Assembly (NCBI RefSeq): GCF_000612805.1 | Contig: NZ_HG964405.1 | Span: 319,963-383,962 of the forward strand | Length of the DNA stretch: 64,000 nucleotides | Direction of reading: 5' to 3' | From: Bacillus ndiopicus | GTDB taxonomy: Bacteria > Bacillota > Bacilli > Bacillales_A > Planococcaceae | Shown: positions 57,084 to 64,000 of the stretch, piece after piece | Numbering within the stretch: the stretch's first letter is position 1 | How the letters are laid out: each line of letters opens with the position of its first letter | Notes under the pieces: generated by a model | The model's input: the letters and a program-made list of their open reading frames with translations, nothing else | The model's database searches: none | What the model was told of the DNA's origin: nothing | Made by a program: the position numbers and the translations under genes

Positions 57084-59348
57084 ATGAAATTAGTTAACCG
57101 TATTATTACCTTTACACTGATTGTTTTATTGCTCTTTACAGGTATGGGTACGACGGTTCAAGGAGTTTTAGAAAAAGTAAGACTCGGCTTGGATTTACAA
57201 GGTGGTTTTGAAGTATTATACAAAGTTGAAACATTGGATGGGTCAAAGGTAACACCTGAAGTGTTAACAGACACAAATGCGGCGTTAAACCGACGCGTCA
57301 ACGCATTTGGGGTGAGTGAGCCTTCCATCTCAATTGAAGGAGAAGACCGTATTCGTGTACAGCTAGCGGGCTTAGACGATCAATCGTCTGCACGTGAGTT
57401 ATTATCAACTACAGCAAATTTAACATTCCGTGACGTGGATGACAATGTCTTGTTAGACGGAATGGATTTAAAAGAGAACGGTGCAGTTGGTACATTTAGT
57501 GACACGAATCAGCCGATTGTAACGTTAACATTGAAAGACGCAGCGAAATTTGCTGAAGCAACACAAAAGGTGTTAGAAAAAGGACCAGGTAAAAATTTAC
57601 TTGTTGTTTGGCTGGACTTTGAAGAAGGTGTAGACTCATACGCAGCAGAAGCGGTGAAGGAAGATCCGAAATTTGCCTCCGCTGCCTCTGTAAGCCAAGT
57701 ATTAAACACAACAAACGTGATGATTCAAGGTAATTTCACGCCAGAGGAAACAAAAAACCTAGCATCCATTTTAAACTCTGGTTCATTACCTGTTAAATTA
57801 ACGGAAATTTATTCAACTTCTGTTGGTGCACAATTCGGTGAAAAAGCATTAAATAGCACCGTATTTGCAGGGGTAATTGGGGTACTAGTTATTTTCGCAT
57901 TCATGCTATTGTACTACCGTTTACCAGGATTTGTTTCCATTATTACATTAATGGTATTTACGTATCTTGTACTTATAGTTTTCAATGGTATCAACGCTGT
58001 TTTAACATTGCCAGGGATTGCCGCGGTTGTGCTTGGGATTGGGATGGCAGTGGATGCCAACATTTTGACAGCCGAGCGTATTCGAGAGGAATTGCGCGTT
58101 GGTCATACACCAAAAGAAGCATTTAAGCTTGGGTCAAAGCAATCCTTATCAGCGATTGTCGATGCACAATTAACAACATTGCTTGTTGCCATTGTATTGT
58201 TCTATTTCGGTACAAGCTCTGTAAAAGGGTTCGCAACAACGTTAATTATTACAATTTTACTAAGCTTCGTAACAGCTGTTTGGGGCTCTCGCATGCTTTT
58301 AGGCTTGCTTGTCAACAGTGGCTATTTTGACAATGCTGCTTGGTATGGGATTCCGAAATCGAAGCAACATAAATTAGAAGAAGGCTTAAAAGCACTTGAT
58401 TTAACAACGAAGTTCGACCGTTTAGATTTCGTTGGACATCGCCGTAAATTTTATGCATTCTCGATGATTATTTTAGTTGTAGGTGTCGTGATTATTGGTA
58501 TTTTCCGCTTAAATCTAGGCATTGATTTCTCTGCGGGTACACGTGTGGAAGTTTTAGCAGACCGTGCCGTGACGCAAGAAGAAATGACGCAGTACTTTGA
58601 GAAAATTGGCTTTACTGCTGAGGATGTCATCATTTCAGGCGAAGAGCAAAATATAGCCGTTTCACGTTATAAAACGGAATTTTCACAGAAGGAAATTTTA
58701 GACTTAAAAGCACAAGTGAAGGAGGACTTCGGGCATGAACCAAGCGTAAGTGCTGTGTCATCAACAGTCGGAGAAGAGCTTGTGAAAAATGCGATTAAAG
58801 CGTTAATCATATCAACGATTGGTATTATTATTTATGTAGCGATTCGCTTTGAATGGCGCATGGGTATTGGGACAATCATTTCTTTACTACACGATGTATT
58901 TTTTATCGTGGCGATTTTCAGTTTACTGCGATTAGAGGTAGAAATTACATTTATTGCAGCCGTCTTAACGATTGTCGGTTACTCGATTAACGATACGATT
59001 GTGACATTTGACCGTATTCGTGAAAATGTGGATCATGCAGGTAAAATTGCAACGAAAGAAGAGCTGGCAAATATCGTCAATAAATCATTGCGTCAAACAA
59101 TGGGACGCTCTGTAAATACAGTATTAACGGTTATTATCGTCGTTGTCGCACTTATTTTCTTAGGTGCACCATCGATTCAAAACTTCTCTATTGCGTTATT
59201 AATTGGTCTTGTAACAGGTATGTACTCATCAATTTGTATCGCTGCCCAAATTTGGTATTCATTAAAAGTACGTGAGATGAACAAAACTGGCGGCAGTGTT
59301 GTGAAAAAAGAGAAAAAACAATGGGGTTCAGACGAGCCGGTAGTTTAA
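57084..59348 (+). CDS. secDF: Fused protein translocase SecDF
   Basis: SecDF pulls exported proteins through the Sec channel using proton flow. The 754-residue protein is a SecD-SecF fusion as in Bacillus: SecD part to about residue 440 (LGLDLQGGFEVLY, GMAVDANILTAERIREEL), SecF part after it (LGIDFSAGTRVEVL, VGYSINDTIVTFDRIREN). Twelve membrane segments are expected. GAGGAGG precedes the start. Confidence 0.98.
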   Translation: MKLVNRIITFTLIVLLLFTGMGTTVQGVLEKVRLGLDLQGGFEVLYKVETLDGSKVTPEVLTDTNAALNRRVNAFGVSEPSISIEGEDRIRVQLAGLDDQSSARELLSTTANLTFRDVDDNVLLDGMDLKENGAVGTFSDTNQPIVTLTLKDAAKFAEATQKVLEKGPGKNLLVVWLDFEEGVDSYAAEAVKEDPKFASAASVSQVLNTTNVMIQGNFTPEETKNLASILNSGSLPVKLTEIYSTSVGAQFGEKALNSTVFAGVIGVLVIFAFMLLYYRLPGFVSIITLMVFTYLVLIVFNGINAVLTLPGIAAVVLGIGMAVDANILTAERIREELRVGHTPKEAFKLGSKQSLSAIVDAQLTTLLVAIVLFYFGTSSVKGFATTLIITILLSFVTAVWGSRMLLGLLVNSGYFDNAAWYGIPKSKQHKLEEGLKALDLTTKFDRLDFVGHRRKFYAFSMIILVVGVVIIGIFRLNLGIDFSAGTRVEVLADRAVTQEEMTQYFEKIGFTAEDVIISGEEQNIAVSRYKTEFSQKEILDLKAQVKEDFGHEPSVSAVSSTVGEELVKNAIKALIISTIGIIIYVAIRFEWRMGIGTIISLLHDVFFIVAIFSLLRLEVEITFIAAVLTIVGYSINDTIVTFDRIRENVDHAGKIATKEELANIVNKSLRQTMGRSVNTVLTVIIVVVALIFLGAPSIQNFSIALLIGLVTGMYSSICIAAQIWYSLKVREMNKTGGSVVKKEKKQWGSDEPVV

Positions 59349-59356
59349 TCCAGAAA

Positions 59357-59408
59357 AGCTATCAAGAAAGCAGACCTTTTTATCTGCCTTTCTTGATAGC
59401 TTCTTTTA
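59357..59408 (+). terminator. secDF terminator
   Basis: AGCTATCAAGAAAGCAGA pairs with its near-perfect complement, followed by TTCTTTTATTT. Confidence 0.85.
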
Positions 59409-59473
59409 TTTACTAGTAATCAAATACACGGTAAAATACAGATATGTTTAGGAAAAAGGGGAGGCGTTTATTG

Positions 59474-59833
59474 ATGAAAACACAATGGACATTATTAATC
59501 GGTTTAGTTTTTGCTATTATTATTGCAGTATTTGCTGTAGTCAATGTTGACCCAGTGCCAGTCAATTATATGTTTGGTGAGGCGCATTGGCCACTGATTT
59601 TGGTCATTTTAGGCTCGGCTTTGATTGGTGCGGTTATCTCTGCGTCGTTTGTTTTCTTTAATTTGTTTAGCAAAACGCGCCAGATTAAGCATTTAACAAA
59701 AGATTTAGAGCAACGAGATCGTCAAATGGAGCGTTTAGAGAAAGATTTAGATGAGAAAATAAAACAATTGGCCGTACAACAAGAAAAATTATCAAAAAAT
59801 GAGCGAGAAACGGTACAAGCTGAAGAATTATAA
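59474..59833 (+). CDS. LapA-domain membrane protein (YrvD-like)
   Basis: The 119-residue protein has two membrane segments (about residues 6-27 and 42-65) with VNVDPVPVNYMFG between them, the LapA pattern, and a C-terminal charged coiled coil. The function in Gram-positives is unknown. ATG 59474 follows GGGGAGG. It lies between secDF and recJ, as yrvD does in B. subtilis. Confidence 0.8.
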   Translation: MKTQWTLLIGLVFAIIIAVFAVVNVDPVPVNYMFGEAHWPLILVILGSALIGAVISASFVFFNLFSKTRQIKHLTKDLEQRDRQMERLEKDLDEKIKQLAVQQEKLSKNERETVQAEEL

Positions 59834-59838
59834 TAGCG

Positions 59839-59882
59839 AGAGCCATTCGAAAAGTATTTGCTTCTTGAATGGCTCTTTATTC
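59839..59882 (+). terminator. Terminator after the LapA gene
   Basis: AGAGCCATTC pairs perfectly with GAATGGCTCT, followed by TTATTCTTT. Confidence 0.65.
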
Positions 59883-59890
59883 TTTCATGC

Positions 59891-59899
59891 TGTTATAAT
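59891..59899 (+). promoter_or_regulatory. recJ extended -10 promoter
   Basis: TGT-TATAAT, 25 bp before the recJ start. Confidence 0.4.
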
Positions 59900-59924
59900 G
59901 GAAAGGTTAAAGGAAGTGTATAAA

Positions 59925-62237
59925 ATGAATGTATTAAATAAAAAATGGATTATTCAGCGCCCAAACGAGCAGGCTGTTCAACATCTGCAGCAGCAATTAA
60001 AGCTATCACCAATCGCTGCGAAAATTTTAGTTGCACGTGGCTGTCAAACTGTTGAGCAAGCACAGAAAATATTGTCAATGGATGAACAGGCATTACATGA
60101 TCCATTTTTATTACATAATATGGACAAGGTAGTTGAGCGCATTGAGCATGCGCTTGAGGCAGGAGAGAAAATATTAGTATATGGAGATTACGATTGCGAC
60201 GGTATTACTAGTACAGCTGTAATGCTTCATGCTCTATTAGACTTAGGCGCAGATGTTGATTTTGTTATACCTAACCGTTTCGAGCATGGCTATGGTCCAA
60301 ATGAGCAATTATTTCGCGAAGCACACGCGCAGGGCGTTCAATTAATCATTACAGTAGATAACGGTATTAGCGGCATTGAGCCAATCCGTGTGGCGAAGGA
60401 ACTTGGCATGGATGTCATCGTCACAGATCACCATGAGGCAGGAGAAACCTTACCGCCAGCAGATATTATTATTCATCCACGCATACCAGAGGGGCATTAT
60501 CCTTTTGGGGAGCTTGCAGGCGTTGGGGTAGCATTTAAAGTAGCACATGCATTATATGGTGAGGTGCCGACGCACTTATATGAATTAGCGGCGATTGGGA
60601 CGATTGCTGACTTAGTGTCTTTAAAAGATGAAAATCGCTATATTGTTCAACAAGGTATAAAGTATTTACGCCAATCACAATGCCCATGGGTGCAAGCTTT
60701 TTGTAAAGTAGCGAGCGCCACACAGTCAGAAATTAATGAAGAAACAATCGGCTTTTATTTTGGACCGCGTTTGAACGCGATTGGGCGTTTAGGAGATGCT
60801 ATGCCTGGTGTCCATTTTATAATGAGTGAAGATAGTGCGACCGCAAAGGAATTAGCTGAGCTACTCAATGCGAAAAACGCTGAGCGTAAAAATATTGTGT
60901 CAACGATTACAGAAGAGGCTGTTGCGATGATTGAGTCAAATGACAAGCTGAAAAATGCACATGTTTTAGTCGTTGCACAGGAAGGCTGGAATCCAGGGGT
61001 TGTTGGCATTGTAGCATCTAGGTTAGTAGAAAAATATTACCGTCCTACAATCGTCTTGTCGCTTGATGCGGCAAAAGGTATTGCAAAAGGCTCGGCACGC
61101 AGTATTGAAGGCTTCCATCTATTCAATGAACTAGCCAAAAATAGAGATATTTTGCCGCATTTTGGCGGTCATCCGATGGCGGCTGGGATGACATTAGCAA
61201 TAGAGCAGGTAGAGCAATTACAAGAACGTCTAAATAAACAGGCGCAAGAGTGTTTAACGGCTGAACAATTAATCCCTCAGTTAATGATAGACATTCCAGT
61301 TGAACTAAGCGAAATTACAGTTGATGCAATTGAAGAAATCCAACAACTTGGACCGTTTGGTGTAGATTTTCCGAAGCCTGTTTTTGCATTGGAGCAAGTG
61401 AAGGTGAGCACTATGCGCAAAATTGGCGCAAATGAAGCACACTTGAAATTAGAATTGGATGATGGCTACTGTACAATTGATGCAGTCGGCTTTAATAAAG
61501 GCTATTTATTTAATGAAATATCGTACGGTGTTGAGCTATCCTTTGTAGGTGATTTGCAAATTAATGAATGGCAAAACCGTAAAAAGCCGCAATTTATGGT
61601 ACAGGATGTGCAGTCGAATGAATGGCAATTATTTGATTTACGAGGCAAAAAGCAAACGACCAATTGGTTTACTACGATTCCACAAGAAGATACTGTCTTT
61701 GTCGTATTCAATGAACAGCTTGTGTCACATTTTGAACGGCAATTGCAAATATCGGTAACGCTAGCAGAGCAAGTAGAAAGGGAGAACAAGCCCTATGTAG
61801 CGGTGCTTGATTTACCTCCTAGTGAAGAGCATTTTGCCAAAGTGTTGCAAGCTATGCAGCCACAACGTATTTATGCACATTTTTATACAGCTACATCACA
61901 TTATTTTAGTGGGATGCCAACACGTCAGCATTTTAGCTGGTACTATAGCTTTTTAAAGAAGAGACCAGGCTTTTCTTTGCAGCAGCATATCGAACCTTTA
62001 GCGCAACATATCGGATTAAATGTCGATGTAATAAATTTTATGACAAAGGTGTTTTTTGAGCTAGGATTTGTTACAATAGAGGGTGGTCTGACAACAGTTG
62101 TGGAAAATGCGCCAAAGCAAGCATTAGAAACGGCTCCGTCATACAAAGCACGTTCAGAACAAATGCAGCTAGAGCAAAAGTTACTATACGCTACTTATAG
62201 TGAGCTTAAGCAATGGTTAGATGGTCAAATGATGTAA
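59925..62237 (+). CDS. recJ: Single-strand DNA 5'-3' exonuclease RecJ
   Basis: RecJ degrades 5' single strands in recombination and mismatch repair. The 770-residue protein has the DHH-family motifs YGDYDCDGITST and VTDHHEAGE, the DHHA1 region ending in GGHPMAAGMT, an OB-type domain, and the extra C-terminal domain of Firmicute RecJ. ATG 59925 follows AAAGGAAG; in-frame upstream codons overlap the LapA gene and were rejected. Confidence 0.96.
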   Translation: MNVLNKKWIIQRPNEQAVQHLQQQLKLSPIAAKILVARGCQTVEQAQKILSMDEQALHDPFLLHNMDKVVERIEHALEAGEKILVYGDYDCDGITSTAVMLHALLDLGADVDFVIPNRFEHGYGPNEQLFREAHAQGVQLIITVDNGISGIEPIRVAKELGMDVIVTDHHEAGETLPPADIIIHPRIPEGHYPFGELAGVGVAFKVAHALYGEVPTHLYELAAIGTIADLVSLKDENRYIVQQGIKYLRQSQCPWVQAFCKVASATQSEINEETIGFYFGPRLNAIGRLGDAMPGVHFIMSEDSATAKELAELLNAKNAERKNIVSTITEEAVAMIESNDKLKNAHVLVVAQEGWNPGVVGIVASRLVEKYYRPTIVLSLDAAKGIAKGSARSIEGFHLFNELAKNRDILPHFGGHPMAAGMTLAIEQVEQLQERLNKQAQECLTAEQLIPQLMIDIPVELSEITVDAIEEIQQLGPFGVDFPKPVFALEQVKVSTMRKIGANEAHLKLELDDGYCTIDAVGFNKGYLFNEISYGVELSFVGDLQINEWQNRKKPQFMVQDVQSNEWQLFDLRGKKQTTNWFTTIPQEDTVFVVFNEQLVSHFERQLQISVTLAEQVERENKPYVAVLDLPPSEEHFAKVLQAMQPQRIYAHFYTATSHYFSGMPTRQHFSWYYSFLKKRPGFSLQQHIEPLAQHIGLNVDVINFMTKVFFELGFVTIEGGLTTVVENAPKQALETAPSYKARSEQMQLEQKLLYATYSELKQWLDGQMM

Positions 62238-62262
62238 GTGGATTCCTAAGGAGGAGTAATAA

Positions 62263-62775
62263 ATGGATTTAAAGCAGTACGTAACAACGGTAGAAAACTG
62301 GCCGAAAGAAGGAATTAGTTTTAAAGATATTACAACAATTATGGATAATGGTCAAGCCTACAAATATGCAACAGATCAAATTGTTACATATGCGAAAGAG
62401 CTAGAAGCAGAAATTATTGTAGGACCAGAGGCGCGCGGCTTTATTATTGGTTGTCCAGTAGCTTATGCGCTAGAAATTGGCTTTGCACCAGTTCGTAAAC
62501 CAGGTAAGCTACCACGCGAAGTAGTAAGTGTTGATTATGGTTTAGAATATGGAAAAGATACACTAACAATGCACCGTGATGCGATTAAACCAGGTCAAAA
62601 AGTACTGATCTGTGATGATTTATTGGCAACTGGTGGTACAGTAGAAGCAACAATCCGTCTAATTGAGCAGCTTGGCGGAATCGTTGTAGGCTGCGCATTT
62701 TTAATTGAGTTATCTGAATTAAACGGACGTGAAAAAATAGGAAATTATCCAATCAAAACATTAATTCAATATTAA
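62263..62775 (+). CDS. apt: Adenine phosphoribosyltransferase
   Basis: Apt salvages adenine to AMP with PRPP. The 170-residue protein has the PRPP-binding signature [13 protein letters not shown], the [10 protein letters not shown] loop and [19 protein letters not shown] precedes the start. In B. subtilis relA comes next; it is not here. Confidence 0.97.
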   Translation: MDLKQYVTTVENWPKEGISFKDITTIMDNGQAYKYATDQIVTYAKELEAEIIVGPEARGFIIGCPVAYALEIGFAPVRKPGKLPREVVSVDYGLEYGKDTLTMHRDAIKPGQKVLICDDLLATGGTVEATIRLIEQLGGIVVGCAFLIELSELNGREKIGNYPIKTLIQY

Positions 62776-62780
62776 AAGAG

Positions 62781-62826
62781 AGGCGGTAAATACAGATTTT
62801 AACCTGTATTTATCGCCTATTCTTTA
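62781..62826 (+). terminator. apt terminator
   Basis: AGGCGGTAAATACAG pairs with CTGTATTTATCGCCT, then ATTCTTTATATT. The 62827-63193 gap is AT-rich and has no gene that I can support. Confidence 0.75.
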
Positions 62827-63193
62827 TATTATTATCTAAAGAAATAAAGCAAGCCATCTAGTTGATAGGTTCCCAACTTGTAACAATGAATTGATAAAAC
62901 TACGATAATTGTTTGTAATTTATTTTCTTCTGTTAATTGTATTAGGCTAAATGAAGAACCATACATTGGATTTATTTGTACTTACAAACCTTGATTTTGT
63001 GTTTAAATTAAATACCACAGCTGCCAATATAGTAACAACGGAACAATAAAAAATAGTTTTTTCATGCTTTGTCTTATGTCGCTAGTTATCTTTCTCTTAT
63101 TATCACATTTAATGTAAATAGTTTCTTAAAAGGTTCTATATGGTATATTTATTGTAAATTAAATTTCTCAATCCATAGAAAGAGGGATGCTAG

Positions 63194-63850
63194 ATGAAAA
63201 AAGGCTATATCATTGTTGGGTTGATTGTGCTTGTTGGTGTCATTGTTATGTTTGTTGCCTTACGCAAAGAAGCAGTGCTTGTAGATACGATAACGCCTGA
63301 AAAGCTTACAACTGTGGCGCAAACGGCGGATACTTTTTTAGTAGAGTGGGCTTTAGATACGATGGATAGAGGGGATCATGATTTGTTTACTAGTGTGCAT
63401 GGCAAGCTTGTTGTTTCTTCAAATATGTCAGATTTGCAACGAGGTATGATTGTATATTATGAAGTTCCGTCACAATTTTTAAAAGAAAATCCTAACTTGA
63501 GATCGCCTACGCTAGGCAGGGTGATTGGTTTACCAGGAGAAACGGTGGAAATTAAAAAGGGCAAAGTGTATATAGATGACCAACGACTTGCTACATTTTA
63601 TGGTGAAGCAATTCAGTTTGGCATGAATAAAGAACAATGGTATGCTAGGGAACATGAAAAAAAGCAAACAAAAGAGCAAGAGCAACAAACTAAAGATTAT
63701 TATAATTTAGCAATGCCAGCTATTACAATAGAGGAAGGCACTATTTTCGTTTTAGTAGATGCTTGGTGGCGTGGGTATGATAGTCGTCGTTTTGGCTTAA
63801 TTTCAGTAGATGCGGTGAGGGGGATTGTACTTGGGTATGAAGAACCGTAA
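63194..63850 (+). CDS. Signal peptidase I-like (S26) protein, probably not catalytic
   Basis: The 218-residue protein has one N-terminal membrane anchor, then a part resembling signal peptidase I: GRVIGLPGETVEIKKGKVYID, and later EGTIFVLVDAWWRGYDSRRFG like the GDNRxxSxDSRxxG box. The SMxPTL serine box is not recognisable, and the lysine of the usual VKRVIG is glycine here (LGRVIG). It may be an inactive homologue. AAAGAGGGA precedes ATG. It stands alone. Confidence 0.7.
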   Translation: MKKGYIIVGLIVLVGVIVMFVALRKEAVLVDTITPEKLTTVAQTADTFLVEWALDTMDRGDHDLFTSVHGKLVVSSNMSDLQRGMIVYYEVPSQFLKENPNLRSPTLGRVIGLPGETVEIKKGKVYIDDQRLATFYGEAIQFGMNKEQWYAREHEKKQTKEQEQQTKDYYNLAMPAITIEEGTIFVLVDAWWRGYDSRRFGLISVDAVRGIVLGYEEP

Positions 63851-63857
63851 AAAATAG

Positions 63858-63898
63858 AGGCTGCTTAGAAAGGAAAATTTCTAAGTAGCCTTGTTTTT
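63858..63898 (+). terminator. Terminator after the S26-like gene
   Basis: AGGCTGCTTAGAAA pairs with TTTCTAAGTAGCCT (one G-U), followed by TGTTTTT. Confidence 0.85.
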
Positions 63899-63984
63899 AA
63901 TTGCTGATATTGCTGTTATAAAAAATTTCACGAATAACGCACCTTTACAACATACATCTATTTTTTATAAAATGGAGTTTATAC

Positions 63985-64000
63985 ATGAATCGTGAAAATA
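63985..64000 (+). CDS. Possible start of a gene cut by the window edge
   Basis: ATG 63985 (MNREN...) has GGAG 7 nt upstream and TATAAA further upstream. Only five codons are visible, so identity is unknown. Confidence 0.35.

Overview
The window is chromosomal DNA of a low-GC, endospore-forming Firmicute. The order hemAXCDBL / valS / folC / spoIIB-like / maf / radC / mreBCD / minCD / spoIVFAB / rplU-prp-rpmA / spo0B-obg / pheB-pheA / niaR / safA / ruvAB-queA-tgt-yajC / yrbG-spoVB-comN-secDF / recJ-apt follows the Bacillus subtilis hemA-to-apt arc. Protein style, the tandem folC pair, the short SpoIVFA and the accessory genes suggest Planococcaceae (Lysinibacillus/Solibacillus-like). That placement is inference.

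Layout. 0-0.8 kb: a coiled-coil protein made of 11-residue repeats. 1-7.5 kb: tetrapyrrole (uroporphyrinogen/heme) synthesis, with a PerR-like box upstream and an unexpected terminator between hemA and hemX. 7.5-11.8 kb: an accessory block (secreted cysteine-free protein plus a three-gene ABC transporter) lying between hemL and a diverged second copy of the last 141 bp of hemL, so it looks inserted there. 11.8-21 kb: hydrolase, SpoVID-like gene behind a sigma-E-like promoter, T-box-controlled valS, two folC paralogues, spoIIB-like, maf. 21.1-24.3 kb: radC split by a 2.5-kb group II intron exactly after the His-Asn-His-Pro-Ser-Gly metal motif; splicing would restore a normal 230-residue RadC. 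24.7-34.7 kb: shape, division, sporulation and ribosome genes (mre, min, spoIVF, L21/Prp/L27, spo0B, obg, pheB, pheA).

34.7-46 kb is a second accessory stretch where NAD genes stand in B. subtilis. It has a DCC-family protein, a secreted protein preceded by a 29-residue membrane peptide, gene debris, dispersed and tandem repeats, a GGDEF cyclase, a TetM-like GTPase, an ECF sigma/anti-sigma pair behind a matching ECF promoter, and an EfeOBU iron-uptake operon under a perfect Fur box. 46-64 kb returns to the conserved core: NiaR, SafA and a coat-kinase-like gene, Holliday-junction processing (RuvAB), queuosine (QueA, Tgt), YajC, YetF-domain protein, SpoVB, ComN, SecDF, RecJ, Apt. The last full gene is a signal-peptidase-like protein apparently lacking the catalytic residues, where relA would be expected.

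The strongest unusual items are the radC intron, the hemL-tail-bracketed ABC block, the secreted-protein/mini-peptide pair and the dispersed repeat family at 36-42 kb. No CRISPR array, rRNA, tRNA or prophage was seen.
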